Shown here one piece after another: positions 54,114 to 61,202 of a stretch of 61,202 nucleotides of DNA; the first letter of the stretch is position 1; every line of letters begins with the position of its first letter. The notes beneath the pieces were generated by a model. That model saw only the letters and a list, made by a program, of their open reading frames with translations. It searched no databases and was not told where the DNA came from. The position numbers were made by a program, and so were the translations under genes. The DNA is from Sedimentisphaerales bacterium (GTDB lineage: Bacteria; Planctomycetota; Phycisphaerae; Sedimentisphaerales; Anaerobacaceae), in assembly GCA_016927855.1 (NCBI GenBank), contig JAFGLV010000028.1, positions 1 through 61,202 on the forward strand. The letters are read 5' to 3'.

Positions 54114-54184
54114 CGTCTCCGCGTACGGCTCGCAGGGGGCAATCGGCACCTTCCGCTCTCGTGTTCCAGCCGGGGGCGTACCAA

Positions 54185-55270
54185 TTACCTGCCCCAGCGC
54201 CCGGGGATCGGCTCGAGCAGGACCGGGCGCGTCTGGCCGTCTTTCGTCTCGGCTGTCCCTATGATGGAGCCTTCGTTGTTCAGGTCTTCCACCATGAATC
54301 GGCGCAGACCGCGCAGATACCGGTCCAGAGGGATTCGCCCGCGTACCGGGTCCCAGAGGTAAGACACAGTACGGTCTAATGGGAAACGTGACCGTACGAA
54401 CCGATCCTCCAAGTCATCCCAGCCGCTCTGAGTATATTCGGTGTACGCGATCTGGTTTCTGTCGTTCACCCTGGTTACCGGCGAATGGGCCTCAATGCGA
54501 AACAAGCGTTTCCATGTTCTTGACCTGTCCGCGAAGAGGAGATACAGCCTGGGACCCCCCGCGTGCTCGACTGCTGCAATACAAGAAGCGTTGTTGATGC
54601 TGTAGGGCCGGGCGCCCCGCGGGAATACGTCGAGCGATACTGAGCCATTCGGATCGAGCAGGAACCAGCGGTCTGATGACAGTCCCTGCCCGATCGACTT
54701 CACCAGGATCTGTCCGGCGTCATTGATGCTCAGCGCCGCGCAGTTAGGCCCGTCGGGAGTGTGCAGTTGCGTCATGCCGGCGGCTTCGGCCCAACGAAAG
54801 CTTCGCACGTGACCTGCGGAATCGTAGGAATAGCCAACGATCTGACCGCGGTTGTTCATTGCGGTGGCGTCGCTGCCTTTATCTCCTGGGGGCCCCAGCC
54901 TCATGCGGCCTTTGCCGGGCTCCCACAGAAACGCCTCAGCCTGGTTGGCGTCTGACAGCATGGTGCTGCTGATCTGGCCGGCGTTGTTGATGACTATGGG
55001 ACTGGGTACCATTGGGCCGAGGTCCCGGATGCCCTTCTCACGGTCCCAGAGGAACAGGCGGTTATCCTCCCAGGGCATACCTGCCATACCAGCGACCTGG
55101 CCTCGATCGTTCAGCGAGCGGGCGAATGTGGGCTGGCCGCCGAGCGATGGCAGGATCGTGACCCGGTACAGCGGCGGGGGGCAGCACAGACGCCAGACGA
55201 TCAGCCCGACGACGAGGCCCGCGGCCAACGCAATCGCGCCCAGGAGATATCGTCTTTTCAGGTGCCTCAT
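54185..55270 (-). CDS. HAF-repeat protein, paralogue 2
   Basis: A 361-residue paralogue of the gene at 52394-53476. Membrane helix (LLGAIALAAGLVVGLIVW), the same CCPPPLYRVTILPSLGG, and HAF repeats (LNDRGQVAGM, INNAGQISSTM with AFLWEPGKG, MNNRGQIVGYS, INDAGQILVKS). The C-terminal halves are nearly alike (SPVTRVNDRNQIAYTEY, DLNNEGSIIGTAETKDGQ, PGRWGR). GGGAG lies ten bases before the ATG. Differences cluster in the loops, as expected for a surface propeller. It is followed after a 40-base gap, upstream on the other side, by a lipoprotein gene on the same strand. Confidence 0.83.
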   Translation of the reverse strand: MRHLKRRYLLGAIALAAGLVVGLIVWRLCCPPPLYRVTILPSLGGQPTFARSLNDRGQVAGMAGMPWEDNRLFLWDREKGIRDLGPMVPSPIVINNAGQISSTMLSDANQAEAFLWEPGKGRMRLGPPGDKGSDATAMNNRGQIVGYSYDSAGHVRSFRWAEAAGMTQLHTPDGPNCAALSINDAGQILVKSIGQGLSSDRWFLLDPNGSVSLDVFPRGARPYSINNASCIAAVEHAGGPRLYLLFADRSRTWKRLFRIEAHSPVTRVNDRNQIAYTEYTQSGWDDLEDRFVRSRFPLDRTVSYLWDPVRGRIPLDRYLRGLRRFMVEDLNNEGSIIGTAETKDGQTRPVLLEPIPGRWGR

Positions 55271-55311
55271 CGCATGTGCTCTCCCGCCGTAATCCCGAAC
55301 GGCGCTCGCTG

Positions 55312-55980
55312 CTATTCCTGCCGCGATGGCTCCAGAGCCTGGCCGGGTACGACGGGAATTTGCATACTTGCCGTCACGATCGTGTACGTGTCTTGCGACT
55401 GGATCAGATGAATGGTCGTGCCGATCAACATGGTCTTGGGCCGGTGGAGGTGATAGAACACGACGGAATGAGTCGGCCTTTGCGCGAAGCCGGCATCTTG
55501 GGTGAGGGAATCGAGCTCGTCCTGCGTCAAGGCGTGAAACGTCGCGAAGAACTTGCAGTCCAATTCGCCATAAAGGAAACGCCCGGACTCGATTTCGCGC
55601 AGATGGTGGCGGACCATCTGCTTATTGTCGTCAGGACCGTCGAGCTGCCTGCGCGTCGCGTCGCTGACCAGCGATTTGAACAGCTCGGTGTCCCGGCTCC
55701 GGCGCACGCTGAACAGTCTGTTGGCGAACGCCAGTTGCTGCGGGTCGGCCAGTTGTCCTCTACGGCTGACGGACCGCAGCGACGATTCCATGCGCTCCTG
55801 CGGCACCTCGATGAACGCCAGAGCGTCTGCGAGAAAGTCACTGCCTTGATAGAGCTCGGGACAGATGATCGCGCCTGCGGCGTCCGTCGGCTGATTCTCG
55901 TTGTCCTCTTTCGCACATCCTGGTGCCAACAGAACGACAGCCAGGAAAAGGAAACCTCGAACATGGACCGTGCCGGTCAT
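55312..55980 (-). CDS. Putative lipoprotein of unknown function
   Basis: A 222-residue protein. A signal peptide (VRGFLFLAVVLLAPG) is followed by Cys in APGCAKED, a weak lipobox. The body shows FANRLFSVRRSRDTELFKSL, MVRHHLREIESGRFLYGELD and THSVVFYHLHRPKTMLIG. No family recognised. The ATG at 55980 has AAAGGA eight bases upstream; the ATG nine bases earlier is too close to that site. The open frame upstream is only the shadow of the trkA gene. Confidence 0.65.
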   Translation of the reverse strand: MTGTVHVRGFLFLAVVLLAPGCAKEDNENQPTDAAGAIICPELYQGSDFLADALAFIEVPQERMESSLRSVSRRGQLADPQQLAFANRLFSVRRSRDTELFKSLVSDATRRQLDGPDDNKQMVRHHLREIESGRFLYGELDCKFFATFHALTQDELDSLTQDAGFAQRPTHSVVFYHLHRPKTMLIGTTIHLIQSQDTYTIVTASMQIPVVPGQALEPSRQE

Positions 55981-56039
55981 CCTGTTCATCCTTTCGCCAC
56001 TGTTGTCTTGCTCTCCGCTGGCGACGGAGAGGCGTTCGT

Positions 56040-56720
56040 TCACTCCTGAGGCAGCTTGGCGAGGTCGGCGTCGGAGCCGGCGACCATCAGGATGTCGTCG
56101 GCGTAGACGATCGTGTCCGGCATCGGGACGTGGATGATGGATTCTTTCTCGTTCTTGCGCGCTTTGGCTTCGTCGCTGCGCTTGATGAGCACGAGGTTGA
56201 TGTTGTACTTCTGGCGCAGTTGCAGGTCCATGACGGTCTTGCTGTCGAAGCTGGCGGGCGCCTTGATTCGCGCGAGACTGTAGCCCGGCGCGAAGTCGAT
56301 CTTCTCGCCGATCTGCGGCGCGATGAGCTTGTAGGCCCAGCGCTGCGCCGACTCGATCTCGGGGTAAATCACTTCCGTGGCGCCGACCTTCGAGAAGACC
56401 TCGCCTGCGATAAGGCTCTCGGCGCGGGCATAGATCTGCTTGACGCCCATCTGGCGCAGGTTCACGACCGTCAAGATGGCGGCCTCGAAGCTCTCCTGGC
56501 CCAAGGCGATGATCGCGACGTCCGCCTTGTCCACCCCCTGGGCCTTCATGGCTTCCTCGTCGGTCCCGTCCAGGCGCACGGCGTGGCTGACCTGGTCGCG
56601 GATCAGCTCCACCTCGTGCCGATCGCGGTCGATCGCAATCACTTCCGACCCGCTCATCGCCAACGCGATCGCGAGCTTCTGACCGAAACGCCCCAACCCT
56701 ATGACGGCAAATCGTTTCAT
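56040..56720 (-). CDS. trkA: TrkA/KtrA-type potassium channel regulator
   Basis: A 226-residue cytoplasmic regulator. The N-terminal RCK Rossmann domain starts FAVIGLGRFGQKLAIAL with VIAIDRDR at the end of strand 2 for NAD or ATP binding. The C-terminal RCK_C domain lies at about 135-225 (YADDILMVAGSDADL). One RCK unit per chain is the KtrA type. GAGG lies eight bases before the ATG, and the gene starts ten bases after the stop of the partner channel, so they form an operon. Confidence 0.92.
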   Translation of the reverse strand: MKRFAVIGLGRFGQKLAIALAMSGSEVIAIDRDRHEVELIRDQVSHAVRLDGTDEEAMKAQGVDKADVAIIALGQESFEAAILTVVNLRQMGVKQIYARAESLIAGEVFSKVGATEVIYPEIESAQRWAYKLIAPQIGEKIDFAPGYSLARIKAPASFDSKTVMDLQLRQKYNINLVLIKRSDEAKARKNEKESIIHVPMPDTIVYADDILMVAGSDADLAKLPQE

Positions 56721-56730
56721 GCAACCAGCC

Positions 56731-58527
56731 TCACCCGACCATAATCGCCTCGTCCGGGTAGTTGTACCGGATCGGCTTCAGGTTGAACGTTAGGGCGGCC
56801 AGCAACGTCAGCGGGCCCAGCCGCCCGATGAGCATGGCGATGATGATAATAAGCTTTCCCGCGGCTGTCAAAGTCGGGGTCACCCCGGTGGTCAGCCCGA
56901 CCGTACCGAGCGCCGAGGCCGCCTCGAACATGATATCCAGCGTTGCGAACGGCTTGCTCAAGGGGCTCTCCGTCACGCTTAGCGCCAGCGTCGTGACGAA
57001 CAAGACCACTACGAACAGCATGACCACCGTGATGGCGCGCCCGACGATCACCAGGCGCACGGAACGGTGAAACATTTCGACCTCGGCGCGCTTGCGGAGC
57101 GTAGCCACGATGGTCATGAGGATCACGGCCAGCGTGACGGTTTTGATGCCGCCGGCGGTGGAGCCGGGAGAGCCGCCGATGAACATCAGCATGATCAGGA
57201 CGATCTTGCTGGACGGCGTCAGAGCGGCGATATCCACGGTGTTGAAGCCGGCGGTCCGCGCGGTCACCGACTGGAAAAACGCGCCGAGAACGTCCGGCGT
57301 CTTGTGCTCCGACAAGGCATCGCTGCGCTGGCAGCAGTCGAAGAAGAGGATGGCCAGCGTCCCGAGGATAATGAGCACCCCGCTGACCGTCAGAACGATC
57401 TTGGTTTGCAGGCTCATCCGTTTGGGCATTTCCATCTGGAGGCGGTTTCGCTTGTCGAGGCGCCACTTGATGAACCGGGTGATGCGGCTGCCGATGACGC
57501 CGGCCAGGTTATACAGGACGCTGAAACCCAATCCACCCAGGACGATCAGGGGACAGACGACCAGATAGATTTGCCATCGCCGGTTATAGCTGATGAAGCT
57601 GTCGCTGAAGAGGCCGAAACCCGCATTGCAGAACGCGCTGATCGAGTGAAAGATGCTACAGAACCACCGAAAACGCGCGTCGCCGGTCCAACTGGGCACA
57701 TCGTCCCACATGGGGTACAGAAGAGCTGCTCCGACGGCCTCGAACACGAGCGTGCCGACGAAGATGAACACGATCATATTGCCGATTCGACTGACTGTGC
57801 GCGCGCTGAGCAGGTCCTGCATCGCCACGGATTCCCGGATGCTGAACGCCTGGCCCAACAGGAGGGCGAACACCGCTCCGAAGACGACGATTCCCAGGCC
57901 GCCGAGCTGGATCAGGACCAGAATAATGATTTGCCCCATAAGGGTGAAGTCACGTCCGGTGTCTTTGACGATCAGACCGGTGACACACGTGGCGCTGGTC
58001 GCGGTGAAGAGCGCGTCGACCACGCCCAAAGGGGCGCCGGTGGAGGCGCGGGGCAGCATGAGCAGACCGCCGCCGGTGACGATCAGTACGACGAAGCTGG
58101 CGATCAGGGTCTTGGTGGGGTTGCGGCCGGTTGCCGCCAGCCCGACCGAGGTGATGCAGAGCTTGACGGTGACCTCGATGATCAGGTAGATGCCCACCGC
58201 CAAGTGGCGCACGCGGCTCGGCGCAACGTCCCCGAACCAACGGTCCGCGCCAAAGACCGCCAGCGCCAGCGCGATAAGCATGGGGACCTCGAACCAGTTG
58301 GCCAGGAAGTATTCCCGCTTGGAGACGGCATTGGCGAATCGGACTATCTTGCCAACCAGGAAGACGAACAGCATGGTGATCTGGACCCGGTAAAGGATTT
58401 CCAGCGGCACCAGGGGCCGTTCGAAGCCGAAAAGGATAACGAACGTCGCCACGACCACGGCGGAGGTGACCGCCTTCACGCCGGTCATGGCTCTTTCCAG
58501 CCTCATGTTCTTGTAAGCGATGCGCAT
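56731..58527 (-). CDS. trkH: TrkH/KtrB-type potassium uptake protein
   Basis: A 598-residue membrane protein. Four pore-loop filters are visible: ATSATCVTGL, SAFCNAGFGLF, SVTARTAGFNTVD and ALGTVGLTTG. The core has about eight membrane helices, preceded by about 150 extra residues with four more helices, so it is longer than plain KtrB. The ATG at 58527 has no ribosome site; an ATG at residue 14 (58488) preceded by GGAAAG is an alternative. It precedes trkA, and together they import potassium coupled to sodium or protons. Confidence 0.92.
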   Translation of the reverse strand: MRIAYKNMRLERAMTGVKAVTSAVVVATFVILFGFERPLVPLEILYRVQITMLFVFLVGKIVRFANAVSKREYFLANWFEVPMLIALALAVFGADRWFGDVAPSRVRHLAVGIYLIIEVTVKLCITSVGLAATGRNPTKTLIASFVVLIVTGGGLLMLPRASTGAPLGVVDALFTATSATCVTGLIVKDTGRDFTLMGQIIILVLIQLGGLGIVVFGAVFALLLGQAFSIRESVAMQDLLSARTVSRIGNMIVFIFVGTLVFEAVGAALLYPMWDDVPSWTGDARFRWFCSIFHSISAFCNAGFGLFSDSFISYNRRWQIYLVVCPLIVLGGLGFSVLYNLAGVIGSRITRFIKWRLDKRNRLQMEMPKRMSLQTKIVLTVSGVLIILGTLAILFFDCCQRSDALSEHKTPDVLGAFFQSVTARTAGFNTVDIAALTPSSKIVLIMLMFIGGSPGSTAGGIKTVTLAVILMTIVATLRKRAEVEMFHRSVRLVIVGRAITVVMLFVVVLFVTTLALSVTESPLSKPFATLDIMFEAASALGTVGLTTGVTPTLTAAGKLIIIIAMLIGRLGPLTLLAALTFNLKPIRYNYPDEAIMVG

Positions 58528-58710
58528 AGGCGTCGTCTTGTCTTATTCAGTCGCTCTCGGTCATCTCATCTGGGCCTTATTACACTTTCTGCCGCCGGAC
58601 TTCCAGCAAAATCACTGTCGCCGACGGTGCACCCACAGCGCACTACCATCTGCTATAGAGACGCAGGAGGTCGTGTCTCTACGGTAGGCAAACGCGAGGC
58701 TTGGCGAGGC

Positions 58711-60891
58711 CTATGCGACATCAGCCAGTCCGAGGGTCTCGCCGAACTTGGCTACCAGCGTCCGGCGCAGGTTGCGGTGCTGGGGCGCCGCCAGCATGGG
58801 GTCTTGTGACACCAGCTCGAAGGCGTGCTTGCGGGCCATGACCAGCAGCTCGTAGTCGTCGATAATGTTGGCGATCTTCAGGTCGGGCAGACCATGCTGG
58901 CGGGCGCTGAAGAACTCGCCGGGACCGCGAATCCGCAGGTCCTGTTCGGCAATCTCGAACCCGTCGGTGGTCCGCGTCATGACCTCCAGTCGGTTGCGGG
59001 CGACTTCGTTCTCCGTCTCGGCGAACAGCAGGCAGTAGGATTTGGACTCACCGCGCCCGATGCGGCCGCGAAGCTGGTGGAGCTGGGCCAGGCCGAAGCG
59101 GTCGGCTTCTTCGATGACCATGATCGTCGCGTTGGGGACGTCGACGCCCACCTCGATGACGACGGTCGAGACGAGCACGTCGATCTTGCCTTTGCGGAAC
59201 TCGCCCATGACGCGCTGCTTCTCGGCGAGCGGCATTTGTCCGTGCAGGAGCGCCACCTTGAATTCGGGGAAGACCTCTTGCGAAAGCTCTTGCCAGCCAT
59301 CGGTGGCGGCCTTGATGTCCTTGCCGGTCTCCTCGACTGCGGAGATGCGCGGATAGACGAAGTACGCCTGTTTCTTGACCTTGAGGCGCTCGCGGATGAA
59401 GTCGTAGGCGTGCGCCAGATGGCGGCGGTCGACGTGACGCGTGACGATAGCGCCGCGGCCCGGCGGGGCGTGGCGGATGATCGAGACGTCGAGATCGCCG
59501 AACGCAGTCATCGCCAGCGTGCGCGGGATGGGCGTCGCCGTCATCACCAGGCAGTGAGGCGTGCCGTCTTTACGCAACTCCGCGCGCTGGTGGACGCCGA
59601 ACTTGTGTTGCTCGTCGATCACGACCAGGCCGAGCTGGCGAAACTCGATGTCCTTCTGGAGCAGGGCCACGGTCCCGACGACGAGGTCGATGTCACCACG
59701 CCGGATCTGTTCAAGCAGCTCGGCGCGTTTCCTGCCGGTTAGGCCACCGGTGATGAGGACGCGCTTGACCTGGCTGTTCTTGAGATAGCGCTCCATGCTG
59801 ATGAAATGCTGCGACGCCAGTATCTCGGTCGGTGCCATGATGGCCGCCTGGGTCTTGTTGGCGACCGCCAGCAGCGCCGCGTAGAGCGCCACGACCGTCT
59901 TGCCCGAGCCGACGTCTCCCTGGAGCAGGCGGTTCATCGGCTCGGTACGGTTCATATCGGCTGCGATCTCGCTGATGCAGGCGCTCTGGTCCTCGGTCAG
60001 TAGAAAGGGAAAGCGTCTGCGTATGCGGCTGTCGATCTCATCTGAGCAGGGACAGGCAGTCGCCGAAGCGAAATGGAGCGTGCGATAGCGCCGCAAGGCC
60101 AAACCGAGCTGCATCAGGAACAGCTCGTCGTATTTGAGCCGGCGTTTCGCCTTGGCGAGCTTCTCTTCGTCGGGTGGTCGATGAATCCAGCGCACCGCGT
60201 CCTGCCGGCCGATCAGCAGAGCCTGCTTGAGAAACGCCGGCTCGTGGAACTCGTTGACGAGATCGTCGAGCCGATCCAGCAACGGGACGATGATGCGCTT
60301 GATCTGTCCGCTGCTCAGGCGTGCCGAGGCAGGATAGACGCCGCCGCTGAAATATGGGTCGCCGCGTGTGTGCCCCTCTTCGAGCACGGTGAACTTCGGG
60401 TTGGTCAACTGGAGCTGGTGCTTGAAGAAGGAGACCTTTCCCGTCGCCATGATGACCTGGCCGGGCTGGAGCTGGTTACGCAGGTAGCCGCCGTGAAACC
60501 AGATGAGACGGCAGGTGTCCGTCTCGTCGCTGACCATCACCTCGAAGAGCGGTGTGCGCCGGTAGTCCTGATAGTCGGTGGATTCGACCAGGGCGATGAT
60601 GGTCGTCGTTTGGTCCGGCCGCAGTTGTGCGATCTTGACCGGCTCCGGCACGAAGATCCAGTCGCGCGGGTAGTACTCCAGCAGGTCGCCCACCGTATGT
60701 ACGCCCAGGCGCGCGAAGACCTCCGCCCGGGCGGGCCCTACCCCCTTGACGTACTGGACCGGTGTCGAGGGCGTGAGCGTCCCTTTCCCGGCAAACCGCT
60801 CGTAGCCCGTCGACGCGGACTGCCTGGCACTTTCCCGTTCCTTCGCGGGCGATGACTTGCCTTCCGGCGGTTGGTTCTTGTGTGCCTTCAT
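58711..60891 (-). CDS. recG: ATP-dependent DNA helicase RecG
   Basis: Branch-migration helicase that rescues stalled forks; 726 residues. The N-terminal wedge domain contains VKGVGPARAEVFARLGV and the OB-fold MATGKVSFFKHQLQL. Walker A is GDVGSGKTVVALYA, motif II is VVIDEQHKFG, motif III is MTATPIPRTLAM, and motif VI is QLRGRIGRGESKSYC. A low-complexity charged N-terminal tail follows MKAHKNQPP. The start at 60891 gives the expected length; the upstream frame runs into a terminator. Placed alone between trkH and a LamG gene. Confidence 0.95.
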   Translation of the reverse strand: MKAHKNQPPEGKSSPAKERESARQSASTGYERFAGKGTLTPSTPVQYVKGVGPARAEVFARLGVHTVGDLLEYYPRDWIFVPEPVKIAQLRPDQTTTIIALVESTDYQDYRRTPLFEVMVSDETDTCRLIWFHGGYLRNQLQPGQVIMATGKVSFFKHQLQLTNPKFTVLEEGHTRGDPYFSGGVYPASARLSSGQIKRIIVPLLDRLDDLVNEFHEPAFLKQALLIGRQDAVRWIHRPPDEEKLAKAKRRLKYDELFLMQLGLALRRYRTLHFASATACPCSDEIDSRIRRRFPFLLTEDQSACISEIAADMNRTEPMNRLLQGDVGSGKTVVALYAALLAVANKTQAAIMAPTEILASQHFISMERYLKNSQVKRVLITGGLTGRKRAELLEQIRRGDIDLVVGTVALLQKDIEFRQLGLVVIDEQHKFGVHQRAELRKDGTPHCLVMTATPIPRTLAMTAFGDLDVSIIRHAPPGRGAIVTRHVDRRHLAHAYDFIRERLKVKKQAYFVYPRISAVEETGKDIKAATDGWQELSQEVFPEFKVALLHGQMPLAEKQRVMGEFRKGKIDVLVSTVVIEVGVDVPNATIMVIEEADRFGLAQLHQLRGRIGRGESKSYCLLFAETENEVARNRLEVMTRTTDGFEIAEQDLRIRGPGEFFSARQHGLPDLKIANIIDDYELLVMARKHAFELVSQDPMLAAPQHRNLRRTLVAKFGETLGLADVA

Positions 60892-60941
60892 CGCAGCGGA
60901 CCATCGTACCAGCTTCTCGGTCCGCTGGCCAGCGCCGCGAG

Positions 60942-60981
60942 GCAATAAGAAAGGGGCCCATGCTGACTCAACACAGGCCCC
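60942..60981 (-). terminator. Terminator of the LamG gene
   Basis: Stem GGGGCC/GGCCCC (60953-60958 and 60976-60981), followed on the minus strand by CTTTCTTATT. It ends the transcript arriving from the right edge and lies just upstream of recG. Confidence 0.65.
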
Positions 60982-61028
60982 ACGATGACGCCTCAAATGA
61001 AGCGAGAACCAGTTCGAACTCTGCCTGA

Positions 61029-61202
61029 CTACTTAGCAAGCTGCGCGATCTCGCCGTCGGTCAGGGCACGGTTGTAGATCGCCACTTCGTCGATCGCGCC
61101 GTCGTAGAAGCGGTTGGTCTTGTCGGAATTCTTGCCGATGTTGATGCTGCTGGCGCTCAGAGCGATCGCTCCGACATAGTCTGTGACAGCCGCCAGCTCA
61201 CC
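61029..61202 (-). CDS. LamG/concanavalin A-like domain protein, C-terminal part
   Basis: Only the last 57 residues are inside the window. The segment SINIGKNSDKTN, FYDGAIDEVAIYNRAL and TDGEIAQLAK is the typical final strand pair and tail of a LamG-like jelly-roll domain, common in secreted planctomycete proteins. The stop codon is at 61029-61031. The start and other domains lie beyond the right edge. Confidence 0.85.
   Translation of the reverse strand, partial: GELAAVTDYVGAIALSASSINIGKNSDKTNRFYDGAIDEVAIYNRALTDGEIAQLAK

Noticed and set aside
57067..58809. A 580-residue open frame opposite trkH
   Set aside because: Highly polar, low-complexity translation; the opposite strand shows all four TrkH filter motifs.

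Overview
The window looks like chromosomal DNA of a GC-rich Gram-negative bacterium, most likely a planctomycete of the Phycisphaerae type. This is an inference. It rests on several proteins with the [13 protein letters not shown] pseudopilin leader, HAF-repeat and LamG proteins, an S55 (SpoIVB-like) protease beside a beta-propeller protein, and several families of short intergenic repeats of a kind I associate with planctomycete genomes. No phage, IS element, CRISPR array, rRNA or tRNA was seen.

Layout. 97-5360 (minus): leucine genes leuC and leuA, then a secreted alpha/alpha-barrel-like protein. 5635-8555: a ferritin-like protein and a large PD-(D/E)XK-type protein of visibly lower GC. 8556-10597: a repeat-rich leader and a PocR/AraC regulator. 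10626-20611 (minus): an eleven-gene run holding a TonB-dependent receptor, a small secreted protein, YfiR, a membrane histidine kinase, a FadL-type porin remnant, TusA, DsrE2-like, DsrE, a PAS histidine kinase and two receiver-only regulators. 21292-29994: housekeeping genes dxr, an rseP-like protease, a divergent glyA, an ispA-like prenyl synthase, miaA, an ATP-cone protein and nrdR. 29995-36514: a structured gene-free stretch, a parvulin, a thymidylate-synthase-like protein with a membrane partner, a SorC-type regulator and a PKD protein. 36626-40265: a membrane protein, ribE, pdxA and rsmA. 40400-45014: a promoter followed by five tandem pseudopilin-like genes, one frameshifted. 45072-52331: fumarase alpha subunit, propeller and S55 protease genes, and across a compact divergent promoter a TPR-type membrane protein and rluD. 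52394-55270: two duplicated HAF-repeat genes flanking a small antitoxin-like gene. 55312-61202: a lipoprotein, trkA and trkH potassium uptake genes, recG, and the 3' end of a LamG-type gene.

How it fits together. The 10-kb signalling cluster is the most system-like part. Starts and stops overlap or lie close throughout, the two kinases share the same catalytic core type, and two single-domain receivers follow. Sulfur-carrier proteins sit inside the run, suggesting an envelope signal is linked to sulfur-relay or redox status. That function is inferred, not shown. The remaining genes are mostly core metabolism and envelope biogenesis, with repeats placed between transcription units.
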